Of a stretch of DNA of 6,562 bases, positions 1 to 6,517 are shown one piece after another. The translations under genes and the position numbers were made by a program. Numbering within the stretch: the first letter of the stretch is position 1; each line of letters begins with the position of its first letter. The notes under the pieces were generated by a model that was not told the DNA's origin, did no database searches, and worked only from the letters and a program-made list of their open reading frames with translations. The stretch lies in NCBI GenBank assembly GCA_964429355.1, contig CAYSCH010000477.1:1-6562 (forward strand), given 5' to 3'. Source of the DNA: JAAYAY01 sp964429355. GTDB taxonomy: Bacteria; Planctomycetota; Planctomycetia; Pirellulales; Thermoguttaceae.

Positions 1-118
1 CCGGCTGTGCACATCCATGCCCGTGGGAAACTCATACGTTTTGTGAGGGTTTCTAAGCGAGTATCGCCTCCATCTGGGTTTGCAGAAGACATTCCCTTGC
101 TGAGCCCAGCCGCCTGAC

Positions 119-126
119 GGAAGGAG
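119..126 (+). promoter_or_regulatory. Ribosome binding site of the M20 hydrolase gene
   Basis: GGAAGGAG lies nine bases before the ATG at 136, a near-perfect Shine-Dalgarno match at a good distance. It fixes the start of the first gene. I found no convincing sigma70 promoter in the 118 bases before it, so the gene may be read from a promoter, or as part of an operon, that begins outside the window. Confidence 0.85.
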
Positions 127-135
127 ATTTCCGAA

Positions 136-1365
136 ATGTATTCACTACTGGCAGCCAAGACCCGTGGCCTCGAAGCGGAGGCGTTGGCATTCACCCAGCA
201 GCTCATCCGCACTCCCAGTCCCTCGCTCCAGGAGCATGAAGTGGCTCGACTGGTCGAGGATCGCATGCGGTCGCTCGGCTACGAAAATGTGTTTGCCGAC
301 GGCTACGGCAACGTGATCGGGGTTCTTTCGGGACGCCAGGGACAGCCGACGGTTCTGCTCAGCTCTCACATGGACACCGCCGATGCGGGTCAGGCTTCAG
401 CCTGGCGTCAATCGCCCTTCAGCGGAGAGGTTCGCGACGGGGTGCTGTATGGGTTGGGCGCGTCGGACTGCAAGGCGGGGTTGGCGGCTCAGGTCTACGC
501 AGGCGCCGTGCTGCGACGGGCCTTGCTGCCGCTCAAGGGCAATGTGGTCGTTGCGGCCACTGTGTCGGAGGAGCAGGGAGGAAGTCTTGGATTGCGTCAC
601 CTGGTACAGGACACGCTCCCCTCGCTGGATCTCAAGCCCGATTTCGCCATTCTGGGCGAGCCCACCGGGCTTGGCATCTACTATGGCCACGACGGGTCGG
701 CGGTGTTCGAGGTGCTGATCCAAGGGCCCGACAACTTTCAGGTCAACGATGCCACAACCGCGGTATTCGAGAAATTCCGCGACCAGTATCGGGCCTCCGA
801 CAGTGCGGGACAACTCGAATTCCAGACTTTGCACTCGCCACGTTTCCAGCAACTTCCCGGGGCATCGTCGGGAGTCATCAACCTCTGCCGGCGATTGCCT
901 GATACGGAGACGGTCCACGGGACGATAGAACAGATCAAGCACGAGGCGCGGGCCGCAGCGGCTTCCGTTGCCCATGTGGCCGTGGACGTGACGGTGCGGC
1001 GAGAGGAACGGCAGTTCTACACAAAGCGTACGACGATCCTGGAGCAGCGAGTCGAATCGTGGTCGTTGGATCCATATCACCCATTGATGACTCGAGCGCG
1101 TCATGCGCTGGCGGCGGCGGGCTGCGAGGTTTCATGCGGCAAGTTCCGGCTGCCTCGGCTGGGCATGGGTACAGCGGGCGGGGTGCTGGTCAACCAATTC
1201 AAGATACCGGCGATCGCCTACGGCCCCGGTTCGGAGGAAACTTGCCACGGGCCGAATGAATCGGTCCCGGTCGCCCTGGCGGGCCAGGCCATCTATGGCA
1301 CGGCCGCCATCACTCACAGCCTGGTTGGTGTGCCCGTTTGTGGCTGGACACTGGACGAGATATGA
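136..1365 (+). CDS. M20 family metallohydrolase (YgeY/ArgE/DapE-like amidohydrolase)
   Basis: Predicted cytoplasmic zinc-dependent amide hydrolase of 409 residues, a normal length for the family. Members remove acyl groups from amino acids or cleave dipeptide-like substrates. The metal and catalytic residues are all visible: H78 and D80 in SHMDT, bridging D111 in GLGASDCKAG, general base E145 and metal ligand E146 in SEEQGG, E175 in GEPT, and H371 in TCHGPNE. The wording GEPTGLGIYYGH and YGPGSEETCHGPNE is closest, from memory, to the YgeY branch, which is sometimes named a putative selenium-metabolism hydrolase. The lid or dimerisation domain (about 185-300) is odd: the usual GxxxHG loop is replaced by GPDNFQ (197-202), so the histidine normally supplied there is missing. 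There is no signal peptide. The stop overlaps the next start as ATGA, implying translational coupling to acetate kinase. The exact substrate cannot be told from sequence; family assignment is firm, the subgroup less so. Confidence 0.88.
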   Translation: MYSLLAAKTRGLEAEALAFTQQLIRTPSPSLQEHEVARLVEDRMRSLGYENVFADGYGNVIGVLSGRQGQPTVLLSSHMDTADAGQASAWRQSPFSGEVRDGVLYGLGASDCKAGLAAQVYAGAVLRRALLPLKGNVVVAATVSEEQGGSLGLRHLVQDTLPSLDLKPDFAILGEPTGLGIYYGHDGSAVFEVLIQGPDNFQVNDATTAVFEKFRDQYRASDSAGQLEFQTLHSPRFQQLPGASSGVINLCRRLPDTETVHGTIEQIKHEARAAAASVAHVAVDVTVRREERQFYTKRTTILEQRVESWSLDPYHPLMTRARHALAAAGCEVSCGKFRLPRLGMGTAGGVLVNQFKIPAIAYGPGSEETCHGPNESVPVALAGQAIYGTAAITHSLVGVPVCGWTLDEI

Positions 1366-2570
1366 CCATGAATGTCCTCGTTTTCAATTGCGGCAGTTCG
1401 TCGCTCAAATACCGTCTGATTGCCATGCCCGGCGAGAAGCAACTCTCCAGCGGCGAGGCGCAGCGGATCGGGCCGCCGACCGCCAGGCCATCGTGCCTGG
1501 TGTTGCATCGAGAAGGGGAGCCTCACGAAACCCGCAACATTCCGATGCGGGACCATGCCGAGGCCCTGCAGCAGGTGGTGGGTGTCTTGAAGGGAACTCC
1601 TGGCGCCATGCCCGACGTCATCGGACACCGGCTGGTGAACGGTGGCCCGACGGTCAGCGATCATTCGTTTATCGACGACTCCGTGCTGGAGGAACTGGTA
1701 GCCTGCCAGGACCTGGCACCGATCCACAATCCGCCCGCGATCGCCACGATCAAGGCCTGCCGCGAGATGTTTCCCGGACTCCCTCAGGTTGTCATCTCCG
1801 ACACGGCCTATCACCGAACCATACCGCTGCACGCCCGGACTTACGCCCTTCCGCAGGCTGTCAGTCGTGAGATGGGAATCCGCAAGTACGGTTACCATGG
1901 CATCAGTCACCAATACGTGGTGACGGAAACGGCGCGGCTCATGAACATTCCGCTGGACCGCTTCCGTGCCGTGAGCTGCCATCTCGGGAGCGGCGGCGCC
2001 AGCCTGTGCGCGGTCGTGGACGGCCAGTCGGTCGACAACACCATGGGCTACTCGCCGTTGCAGGGCCTGATTATGAGCACCCGCTGCGGCGATCTGGATC
2101 CGGGGATCACACTCCGGCTGCTCGCAGATGCCGTGGGAGACCGAAGCGCTGTCGAAGCCCGGCTCAACAACAAGAGCGGCGTACTGGGGCTTTCCGGCCG
2201 ATCGGCCGATATCCGCGATGCCATCGACTCCACAACCGGCGATTCGAGGAACGAACGCGACCAGATGACCGCTCAGGTCTATCTGTGGCGTCTGAAGAAG
2301 TACCTGGGGGCGTACATGACTCTGGTGGGGCGGGCCCATGCCGTAATCTTTACCGACACCATTGGGGAAACGGTTCCCCGGGTCCGCGAGACTGTTTGCT
2401 CGGGCATGAACGTGTTCGGAATCACTCTGGATCCCCAACGGAACGCCTCGGCCCCGTCGTTGCCGGTCGATGTGGCCGTGCCGGAAAGTCCGGTCCGAGT
2501 CTGGGTTGTCGCCACCAACGAAGAAATCTCCATTGCTCGCTCAGTCTATCAAGTCACATGCAAATCCTGA
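1362..2570 (+). CDS. ackA: Acetate kinase (acetate/propionate family kinase)
   Basis: Catalyses ATP + acetate = ADP + acetyl-phosphate in the cytoplasm. From the ATG at 1362 it has 402 residues, the usual family length. Both family signatures are present: VFNCGSSSLKY at 7-17 and CHLGSGGASL at 206-215. Residues equivalent to the Methanosarcina enzyme's catalytic set are all found: N9, R90 (GHRLVNGG), H122 (APIHNP), D147 (SDTAYH), H179 (YGYHGISH), H207, R241 (STRCGDLDPG) and the TNEE glutamates at 387-388. Differences from the common pattern are one extra glycine in the HLGxG loop, N for H in GHRxxHGG, and TDTIGE (331-336) where many enzymes have TAGIGEN in the ADP site. The start at 1362 shares ATGA with the upstream stop; ATG 1368 is an alternative, since GGACGAG at 1353-1359 could serve either. 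An in-frame TTG at 1338 is less likely because it only adds residues before the conserved N-terminus. Propionate or another short acid may also be a substrate. Confidence 0.93.
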   Translation: MTMNVLVFNCGSSSLKYRLIAMPGEKQLSSGEAQRIGPPTARPSCLVLHREGEPHETRNIPMRDHAEALQQVVGVLKGTPGAMPDVIGHRLVNGGPTVSDHSFIDDSVLEELVACQDLAPIHNPPAIATIKACREMFPGLPQVVISDTAYHRTIPLHARTYALPQAVSREMGIRKYGYHGISHQYVVTETARLMNIPLDRFRAVSCHLGSGGASLCAVVDGQSVDNTMGYSPLQGLIMSTRCGDLDPGITLRLLADAVGDRSAVEARLNNKSGVLGLSGRSADIRDAIDSTTGDSRNERDQMTAQVYLWRLKKYLGAYMTLVGRAHAVIFTDTIGETVPRVRETVCSGMNVFGITLDPQRNASAPSLPVDVAVPESPVRVWVVATNEEISIARSVYQVTCKS

Positions 2571-3643
2571 CACTCAACTCCACGCTCCGCCGTCTGGCGA
2601 TCAGCGCGTTTCGCGACGGAACCGACGAGCCCGTACTGCAGCAGCACGTGCGTGGGAGCCGAGACGTTTTCGTTTTCGACTTCGAAGGAACCGGTCCGGA
2701 CGCCTTCTCCTCGATCTCCTCTGCGCTCGGCGGCGCCGGCATGCTGCCGCTGGATATCATCGCCGTGCGAGGGTTGTATGGAGGAGACAGGTTTGCACGG
2801 CCGGTGATCGCATCGGATGCAATCCTGGCGGACCTGGCCGCCTTGGCGCCGCAGGCGCCGTTGCATGTGCCTCACCTGGTCCAGTTGGTCAAAGGTGCCT
2901 GCCGGACATTCCCTCAGACCCCGGTGGCGATGGTCTTCGAAACCGCGTTCTTCGTGCCGCTGCCCGAGCGGGAGCGTCGCTACGGAGTCGACCCGGAGCT
3001 GACGGACTCGCGATCGCTCCGACGGTTCGGCTTTCACGGCATCTTCCATGATGCGGCTTGCCTCGACGCCGCACGCAGGCTGGGAGTTCCGGAGCCCCGA
3101 ATTCTGTCGATCTGCCTTGAGCCGCGTCCGGAACTGGCCGCTTGCCGGGGCCGCCAGCCGGTGATGGTCACCGGTGGCAGCACGCCCGTCGAAGGACTTC
3201 CGGGGGAGACCTCGTGCGGGGACCTGGATCCGAGCGTGGTGCTCAAGCTGGCCGACGACGGGCGTTGGGGGCCGGAGGGGACCAGCCATCTCCTGACCTG
3301 CGAGAGCGGGCTGCGCGGGCTCACGGGCCGCCACGTGACACTGGCCGAGGTGCTCCAGAGCAATGACGGCGAGCTCGAATTGGCCAGGAATGTTTTTCGA
3401 CATTGCCTGCTCCGCGCCTGCGGCGCCGGGATCGCCGCCCTGGGAGGGCTCGATGGGATCGTCTACTCCGGCCGCTATGCAAGTGCGGCAGTTCCGCTCC
3501 ATGACTGGATCAACGAGCGGCTCAGGCAGACTATCCAGCGCGACACGGCCTGCCTGGTTCACTCCCGCACTCTGCCACAACACCTGCGCGACATCGCCTA
3601 CGTGATGGCCCGCGAAAACAGCGTTCCCGCTGCTGCTGTTTGA
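2558..3643 (+). CDS. Degenerate acetate kinase paralogue, probable pseudokinase
   Basis: Protein of 361 residues, about 40 shorter than its neighbour, that can be lined up with acetate kinase along its whole length. Kept: N7 (LTLN), R71 in AVRGLYGG (for GHRxxHGG), H103 in APLHVP, H160 in RRFGFHGIFH, CGDLDP at 220-225, and SGLRGLTG and ALGGLDGIVYSG in the second domain. Lost or changed: the GSSS loop becomes STLR, the metal-binding D becomes E128, the HLGxG loop is absent (ICLEPRPEL), the catalytic R of TRxGD becomes S219, the GIGEN nucleotide motif becomes GRYAS, and the C-terminal TNEE is missing. The reading frame is intact, so it is not a decayed gene; a structural or regulatory partner of the active kinase is the natural guess, but a changed substrate is possible. 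The ATG at 2558 lies inside the end of the acetate kinase gene (13-base overlap) and has no clear ribosome site, so it is probably translated by coupling. The same frame stays open upstream to 2006 only as a shadow. Confidence 0.8.
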   Translation: MQILTLNSTLRRLAISAFRDGTDEPVLQQHVRGSRDVFVFDFEGTGPDAFSSISSALGGAGMLPLDIIAVRGLYGGDRFARPVIASDAILADLAALAPQAPLHVPHLVQLVKGACRTFPQTPVAMVFETAFFVPLPERERRYGVDPELTDSRSLRRFGFHGIFHDAACLDAARRLGVPEPRILSICLEPRPELAACRGRQPVMVTGGSTPVEGLPGETSCGDLDPSVVLKLADDGRWGPEGTSHLLTCESGLRGLTGRHVTLAEVLQSNDGELELARNVFRHCLLRACGAGIAALGGLDGIVYSGRYASAAVPLHDWINERLRQTIQRDTACLVHSRTLPQHLRDIAYVMARENSVPAAAV

Positions 3644-3699
3644 CCTGGGACCATGGGGCCTTCCGGCAGGGTGCGACTCGGCGCGTCAGGAGCGGTTTC
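3644..3699. other. Short convergent intergenic spacer
   Basis: These 56 bases separate two genes that point at each other. A bidirectional terminator would be expected here, but I see only a weak GCC-TTCC-GGC hairpin and no T-run on either strand, so no intrinsic terminator is called. Read-through would give antisense RNA into the opposing gene. Confidence 0.6.
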
Positions 3700-4953
3700 T
3701 CACTTCTGATCAACGCCGGATTCGACGATATCGATCACGTAAACCTGGCGCGAACCCTCGTGCACCGAGTTGAACGCGAGCATCTTACCATCGGGCCGCC
3801 AGCGCGGATGCAGGTCGCAGCGGGAGTAGGTTTCGCGGTAGATCTCGGGCACGAAGTAGGAGCCGAGCGGCAAGATGGCCTGGTCCGCCATGCGGAGAAC
3901 CATCAGCTTGCGTTCCCCCAATTTGTCGGGATAGGTGTCGGTGGCCATCCACCGGCCGTCGTTGGAAAAGACGCCGTGCCCGTCGAAATCCAGCACTCCG
4001 CGGCCAACTCGCGTGTAGTCGGCCTTGCCTACGGTGAACAGCACATGGCTATAGACTGCGTCGTTGTATTTGGCGGTCACCATCAGCCGATCGCCATCCA
4101 GCCAGTTGAAGTGCGAGCCTCCCCAGCCGTCCGGGAAACATCGCCGCACATCGCTTCCGTCGCGGTTGCAGGTGAACGACGTGGTCTCCCACTTGCGCAC
4201 CACCGATTGATCGGACAAATTCTCTACGGACCGCGCCAGCCAGAAGATCTTGGAGCTGTCGCGGCTGAACACGGTGTGGCAGAAGTAGGCCAGCGCCTTG
4301 GGGTCCTTGACCTGTGGCATCCTGTCCTGGACCGAGGCGATCGATACGATCAGTTTCGCCTCGCCGGTCTCGAGATTCACCAGCCACAGCCCGTCGTCAG
4401 TCGGCCAGGTCACATCGGTACGAGGGTCCTGACCGTTGCCGCCGTATCCATAATCCGGACGAGTGAGCCGCAGCCGCGCATAGTTGATGCTCACTGCCCA
4501 CTTGCCGTCCGGCGAGACGGCGCTGACCGGATAGGGCACAATCCGCCGGGTCTTGGTGGGCATATCAAAAATCACGGAAACGAACTTGCCGTCGACCAGA
4601 TCGTTGAAGACGAAGTGCGTCTGAGGCGATGTGGCCAGCCAGTGCGCCATCGTCGCCTCCTGGAAATTCCAGCAGCGAGTCTCGGTGAGCGGAAGGAAGC
4701 GGTTGTTGTCCTGTGCATCCACCACTCCCAGCACGGCGACATCCTTCTCCGTGGCCAGACGGCCCTTCACGTCGGTCTCCAGCACGGTGGCATAACGCCC
4801 GTCTGCGCTCCACGCGTTGATGGCGTAGTAGCTTGCGAACAGGTGATCCTTGGGGCCCGACGTGATCGCCCGCGGCTCGGAATATGTGGGAAAGTCCGCC
4901 GCGGTTCCGACTCCGGTCGCCATCGCCGCGATAAGGAGAGCGAGAGTTCTCAT
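3700..4953 (-). CDS. Secreted TolB/PD40-type beta-propeller protein
   Basis: Predicted exported protein of 417 residues. The first 19 or so form a Sec signal peptide (MRTLALLIAAMATGVGTA, then a likely cut near ADF). The rest is a row of beta-propeller blade motifs of the WD40-like/PD40 kind: WSADGR (49-53), SPDGKW (147-152), FSRDSSKIFW (229-238), NWLDGDRL (283-290), FSNDGRW (329-335) and RWRPDGKMLAF (384-394), which suits a six- or seven-bladed propeller. Several blades start with a histidine (H226, H281, H326, H382), recalling the metal centre of family PL22 oligogalacturonate lyases, but I cannot assign that activity. There is no membrane anchor or lipobox. The start at 4953 is preferred over ATG 4971 because GGAG sits eight bases upstream and the signal peptide begins cleanly there. 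It lies 186 bases downstream of the Tat aldolase-family gene on the same strand, so a joint surface or periplasmic role is plausible. A long open frame on the opposite strand is a shadow. Confidence 0.82.
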   Translation of the reverse strand: MRTLALLIAAMATGVGTAADFPTYSEPRAITSGPKDHLFASYYAINAWSADGRYATVLETDVKGRLATEKDVAVLGVVDAQDNNRFLPLTETRCWNFQEATMAHWLATSPQTHFVFNDLVDGKFVSVIFDMPTKTRRIVPYPVSAVSPDGKWAVSINYARLRLTRPDYGYGGNGQDPRTDVTWPTDDGLWLVNLETGEAKLIVSIASVQDRMPQVKDPKALAYFCHTVFSRDSSKIFWLARSVENLSDQSVVRKWETTSFTCNRDGSDVRRCFPDGWGGSHFNWLDGDRLMVTAKYNDAVYSHVLFTVGKADYTRVGRGVLDFDGHGVFSNDGRWMATDTYPDKLGERKLMVLRMADQAILPLGSYFVPEIYRETYSRCDLHPRWRPDGKMLAFNSVHEGSRQVYVIDIVESGVDQK

Positions 4954-5139
4954 GCCGTATACTCCGACCATTCTGGTTTGCCGTCCGCCTGGAAGCGGTC
5001 CAGGTCGTTCGATCGGTCATCCTACCAGGAGGCTGTTCTCGCATCCAGCGTCCAAGAAACATTTCGCGATCCGTCACGTTTGCGGATGTCTGAAGGCGGT
5101 GTTCATCGTCCACGGTGACAGGGAATCACACAATCACAA
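4954..5139 (-). other. Leader between the Tat aldolase-family gene and the propeller gene
   Basis: The 186 bases hold no gene that I can support. On the - strand there is a weak extended -10 candidate, TGGTAGGAT (hexamer at 5019-5024), with only a 3/6 match to a -35 box (TGGATG) 17 bases upstream. A small inverted repeat, CCTGG-7 bases-CCAGG, lies at 4988-5004 inside the presumed leader. Neither is strong. The propeller gene could have its own promoter or be co-transcribed with the gene upstream. Confidence 0.3.
4962..4965 (-). promoter_or_regulatory. Ribosome binding site deciding the propeller gene start
   Basis: GGAG on the - strand stands eight bases before the ATG ending at 4953. The alternative ATG at 4971 has no comparable site, so this supports the shorter protein that begins directly with its signal peptide. 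Confidence 0.6.
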
Positions 5140-6271
5140 TCAGGAACTTGGCGCCGGGTTCGGCGATCCCGCCTTCAGATACGGTTTGAGCGCCTGGAAC
5201 CGGAACTCGATTTCGGCAATCTCGTCGTCGGTCAGCTTCAACTCCGAGAAGATCGGAGATGAGGGGATGGTGTTGCCCGGTCCATAGTGCCGCGAGACCA
5301 TCGTCTTCAGCGCTCCCCGCTTCTTCCAAAGGTAGAGCTGGGCGCCTCGCAGCGAGCCGCCGGGAACGGTTTCCGCCATGTTCGTCATCAGCAGAAACTT
5401 GCTGTAAGCATCCCTGAGGGCGTCGGGATCGGATCCGCTTTCCTGCAGTTGCCAGATCCGGGCAAGGAGCTCGGCATACACGGCGCGCTCGGTAATGAGC
5501 CCCTCGGTGCCCAGATGCGACTCGTGGAGCCAGCCGACGCCGCCACGGGCGCTGAACACGCAGCGGATCGTCGGCTTCGCCGCCACCAAGGCCCGCGTAC
5601 GGGGAATGACGGGCGAGGCCTCTTCCTTGACATAGCCAAAATGCGGGAACTCCCCGGCCAGGTCGACCAGGAGCTTGACGGACGGGCTCGGCCCCTTGTA
5701 CGCCACCCCACCGGTTGTCTGCAAAATAACCGGTCGCGTGGCAACTTCCGCCAGCGCACGCCAGTACTCGCGCAGATCGTCTTCCGTTTTGCCCGAGTCC
5801 GGCGGCCGCGAGATGATCGCCGCCGGCGACAGCTTTTCCGCGTGCCTGGCGAACATGAGCATCTCGGCGGTGTCCTTCCCCTGCACTCCGAGGCACAACG
5901 CCGCGCGGAAGCCGCTGGCGGTCTGGGCCAGCACCTCCATCCCCTTGAGCTTCTCGTCCTGGGTCAAGAGGTCGACACTATCGCCCGATTGCGGCCAGAT
6001 CATCCCCGAACATCCACCCCAATCGACCAGCCGCGCTTCGTTGGCAAGCGACTCATAGTCCACTGCCCCCGATTCCGTGAACGGCGTTGAAAGGATCGGA
6101 AATGGTCCTCGAATCTTGGGGTCGGCTGGAGCCGCGTCAGCCGGNNNNNNNNNNCGGCGCGGCTGTTTTGGATTCGCCTGCCCGCAGGACAGAATTGCCG
6201 ACGAGCATCGACGCGGCGGCGGCCGCCGTACCGAGCATTTTCCGCCTCGTAAACTGCTTTTCTGAATACAT
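5140..6271 (-). CDS. Tat-exported DapA/NanA-family aldolase-like protein (interrupted by an assembly gap)
   Basis: A class I aldolase-fold (TIM barrel) protein of the dihydrodipicolinate synthase/N-acetylneuraminate lyase family, 373 residues plus whatever the gap holds. The start at 6271 has a perfect AGGAGG six bases upstream and opens a twin-arginine signal: FTRRKMLG, then an Ala-rich hydrophobic stretch and a likely cut near LRAGES, followed by an Ala/Pro-rich linker. Numbering without the gap, the barrel starts near residue 50 (IRGPFPILSTPF). The GTTGE-type motif is altered to WPQSGDSVDLLT (89-100). The Schiff-base lysine is K212 in FGYVKEEASP. The tyrosine motif PYY is replaced by RPP (152-154), and the YNxP strand by LQTTGG, so normal lysine-pathway activity is unlikely. 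A pyruvate-type or other keto-acid lyase outside the cytoplasm, or a non-catalytic role, is possible. Ten Ns at 6145-6154 split the frame artificially; codons end cleanly at 6155 and resume at 6144, so I treat this as one intact gene. Confidence 0.8.
6145..6154. other. Assembly gap (10 Ns) in the Tat protein linker
   Basis: Ten undetermined bases, probably a placeholder rather than a measured length. They lie between GCG CCG and CCG GCT on the coding strand, in GC-rich, Ala/Pro-coding sequence that is easily misassembled. A true length divisible by three restores the frame. Confidence 0.9.
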
Positions 6272-6277
6272 CGCATT

Positions 6278-6284
6278 CCTCCTC
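6278..6284 (-). promoter_or_regulatory. Strong ribosome binding site of the Tat aldolase-family gene
   Basis: GAGGAGG on the - strand, ending six bases before the ATG at 6271, is an ideal Shine-Dalgarno. It also stands one base from good spacing to an overlapping ATG at 6276, but that frame encodes no signal peptide, whereas 6271 opens the twin-arginine sequence. Confidence 0.85.
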
Positions 6285-6310
6285 GTCAGGTCTCGTTGGG
6301 TGAGGCCGTT

Positions 6311-6339
6311 ATCATAGCACCTCTTCCCGGCAGTGTCGT
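6311..6339 (-). promoter_or_regulatory. Probable sigma70-type promoter of the Tat aldolase-family gene
   Basis: On the - strand ACGACA (6334-6339, four of six bases matching TTGACA) is followed by a 17-base spacer and TATGAT (6311-6316) carrying the TGn extension of an extended -10 box. Transcription would start near 6304, giving a leader of about 33 bases that contains the AGGAGG site. A second possible -35, a perfect TTGACA at 6394-6399 (- strand), has only a poor -10 (GGTAAC) 17 bases on. Confidence 0.6.
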
Positions 6340-6400
6340 CCCCCAGCAAGGCCGGAGAGCCACCGCATTGGTTACCAAAGAATGAGTGCAAGTTGTCAAA

Positions 6401-6510
6401 GAACTGTACGAATCGGGAAAGGGGCAGAGGTCAGAGTGGGGGGGAACTGCGAATTACGAAAGTCAAGTGACGAAAGAAGGACGAAGGACTGAATCGGAAA
6501 CGGGGTCTTT
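6401..6510 (+). repeat. Purine-rich non-coding stretch with imperfect repeats
   Basis: No gene is visible. The + strand is strongly biased to A and G, with a run of seven Gs at 6438-6444. ACTG-AATCGG-AAA-GGGG occurs twice in slightly different forms (6403-6424 and 6488-6505), and ACGAA or GACGAA words recur around 6455-6487. This looks like a decayed array of short intergenic repeats leading into the clean heptamer array. Confidence 0.45.
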
Positions 6511-6517
6511 CATCTGT

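Noticed and set aside
41..69. TTGTGA as a -35 box for the first gene
   Set aside because: No acceptable -10 hexamer stands 16 to 18 bases downstream.
1..117. Possible 3' end of an upstream gene, either in frame 1 (stop at 115-117) or frame 2 (stop at 44-46)
   Set aside because: Neither tail matches a family that I recognise, and codon use does not clearly separate coding from chance. The frame 1 tail would sit 18 bases before the first gene, so the sequence to the left should settle it.
1314..2438. A 374-residue - strand open frame opposite acetate kinase
   Set aside because: The + strand product has complete acetate kinase motifs; the antisense protein shows no family features.
2549..3583. 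A 344-residue - strand open frame opposite the kinase-like gene
   Set aside because: Low-complexity composition and no motifs; the + strand frame aligns with acetate kinase.
3640..5118. A 492-residue open frame on the + strand opposite the propeller gene
   Set aside because: It has no recognisable domain, starts with TTG without a ribosome site, and mirrors a gene with a signal peptide, ribosome site and blade motifs. High GC content explains long antisense frames.
5287..6090. A 267-residue + strand open frame opposite the aldolase-family gene
   Set aside because: Shadow of a recognised TIM-barrel gene; Arg-rich and without motifs.
6137..6391. A separate small gene starting at the TTG at 6391
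   Set aside because: The region before 6271 lies upstream of a strong ribosome site and across the predicted promoter; only the part from 6271 onward (the Tat signal) is supported.
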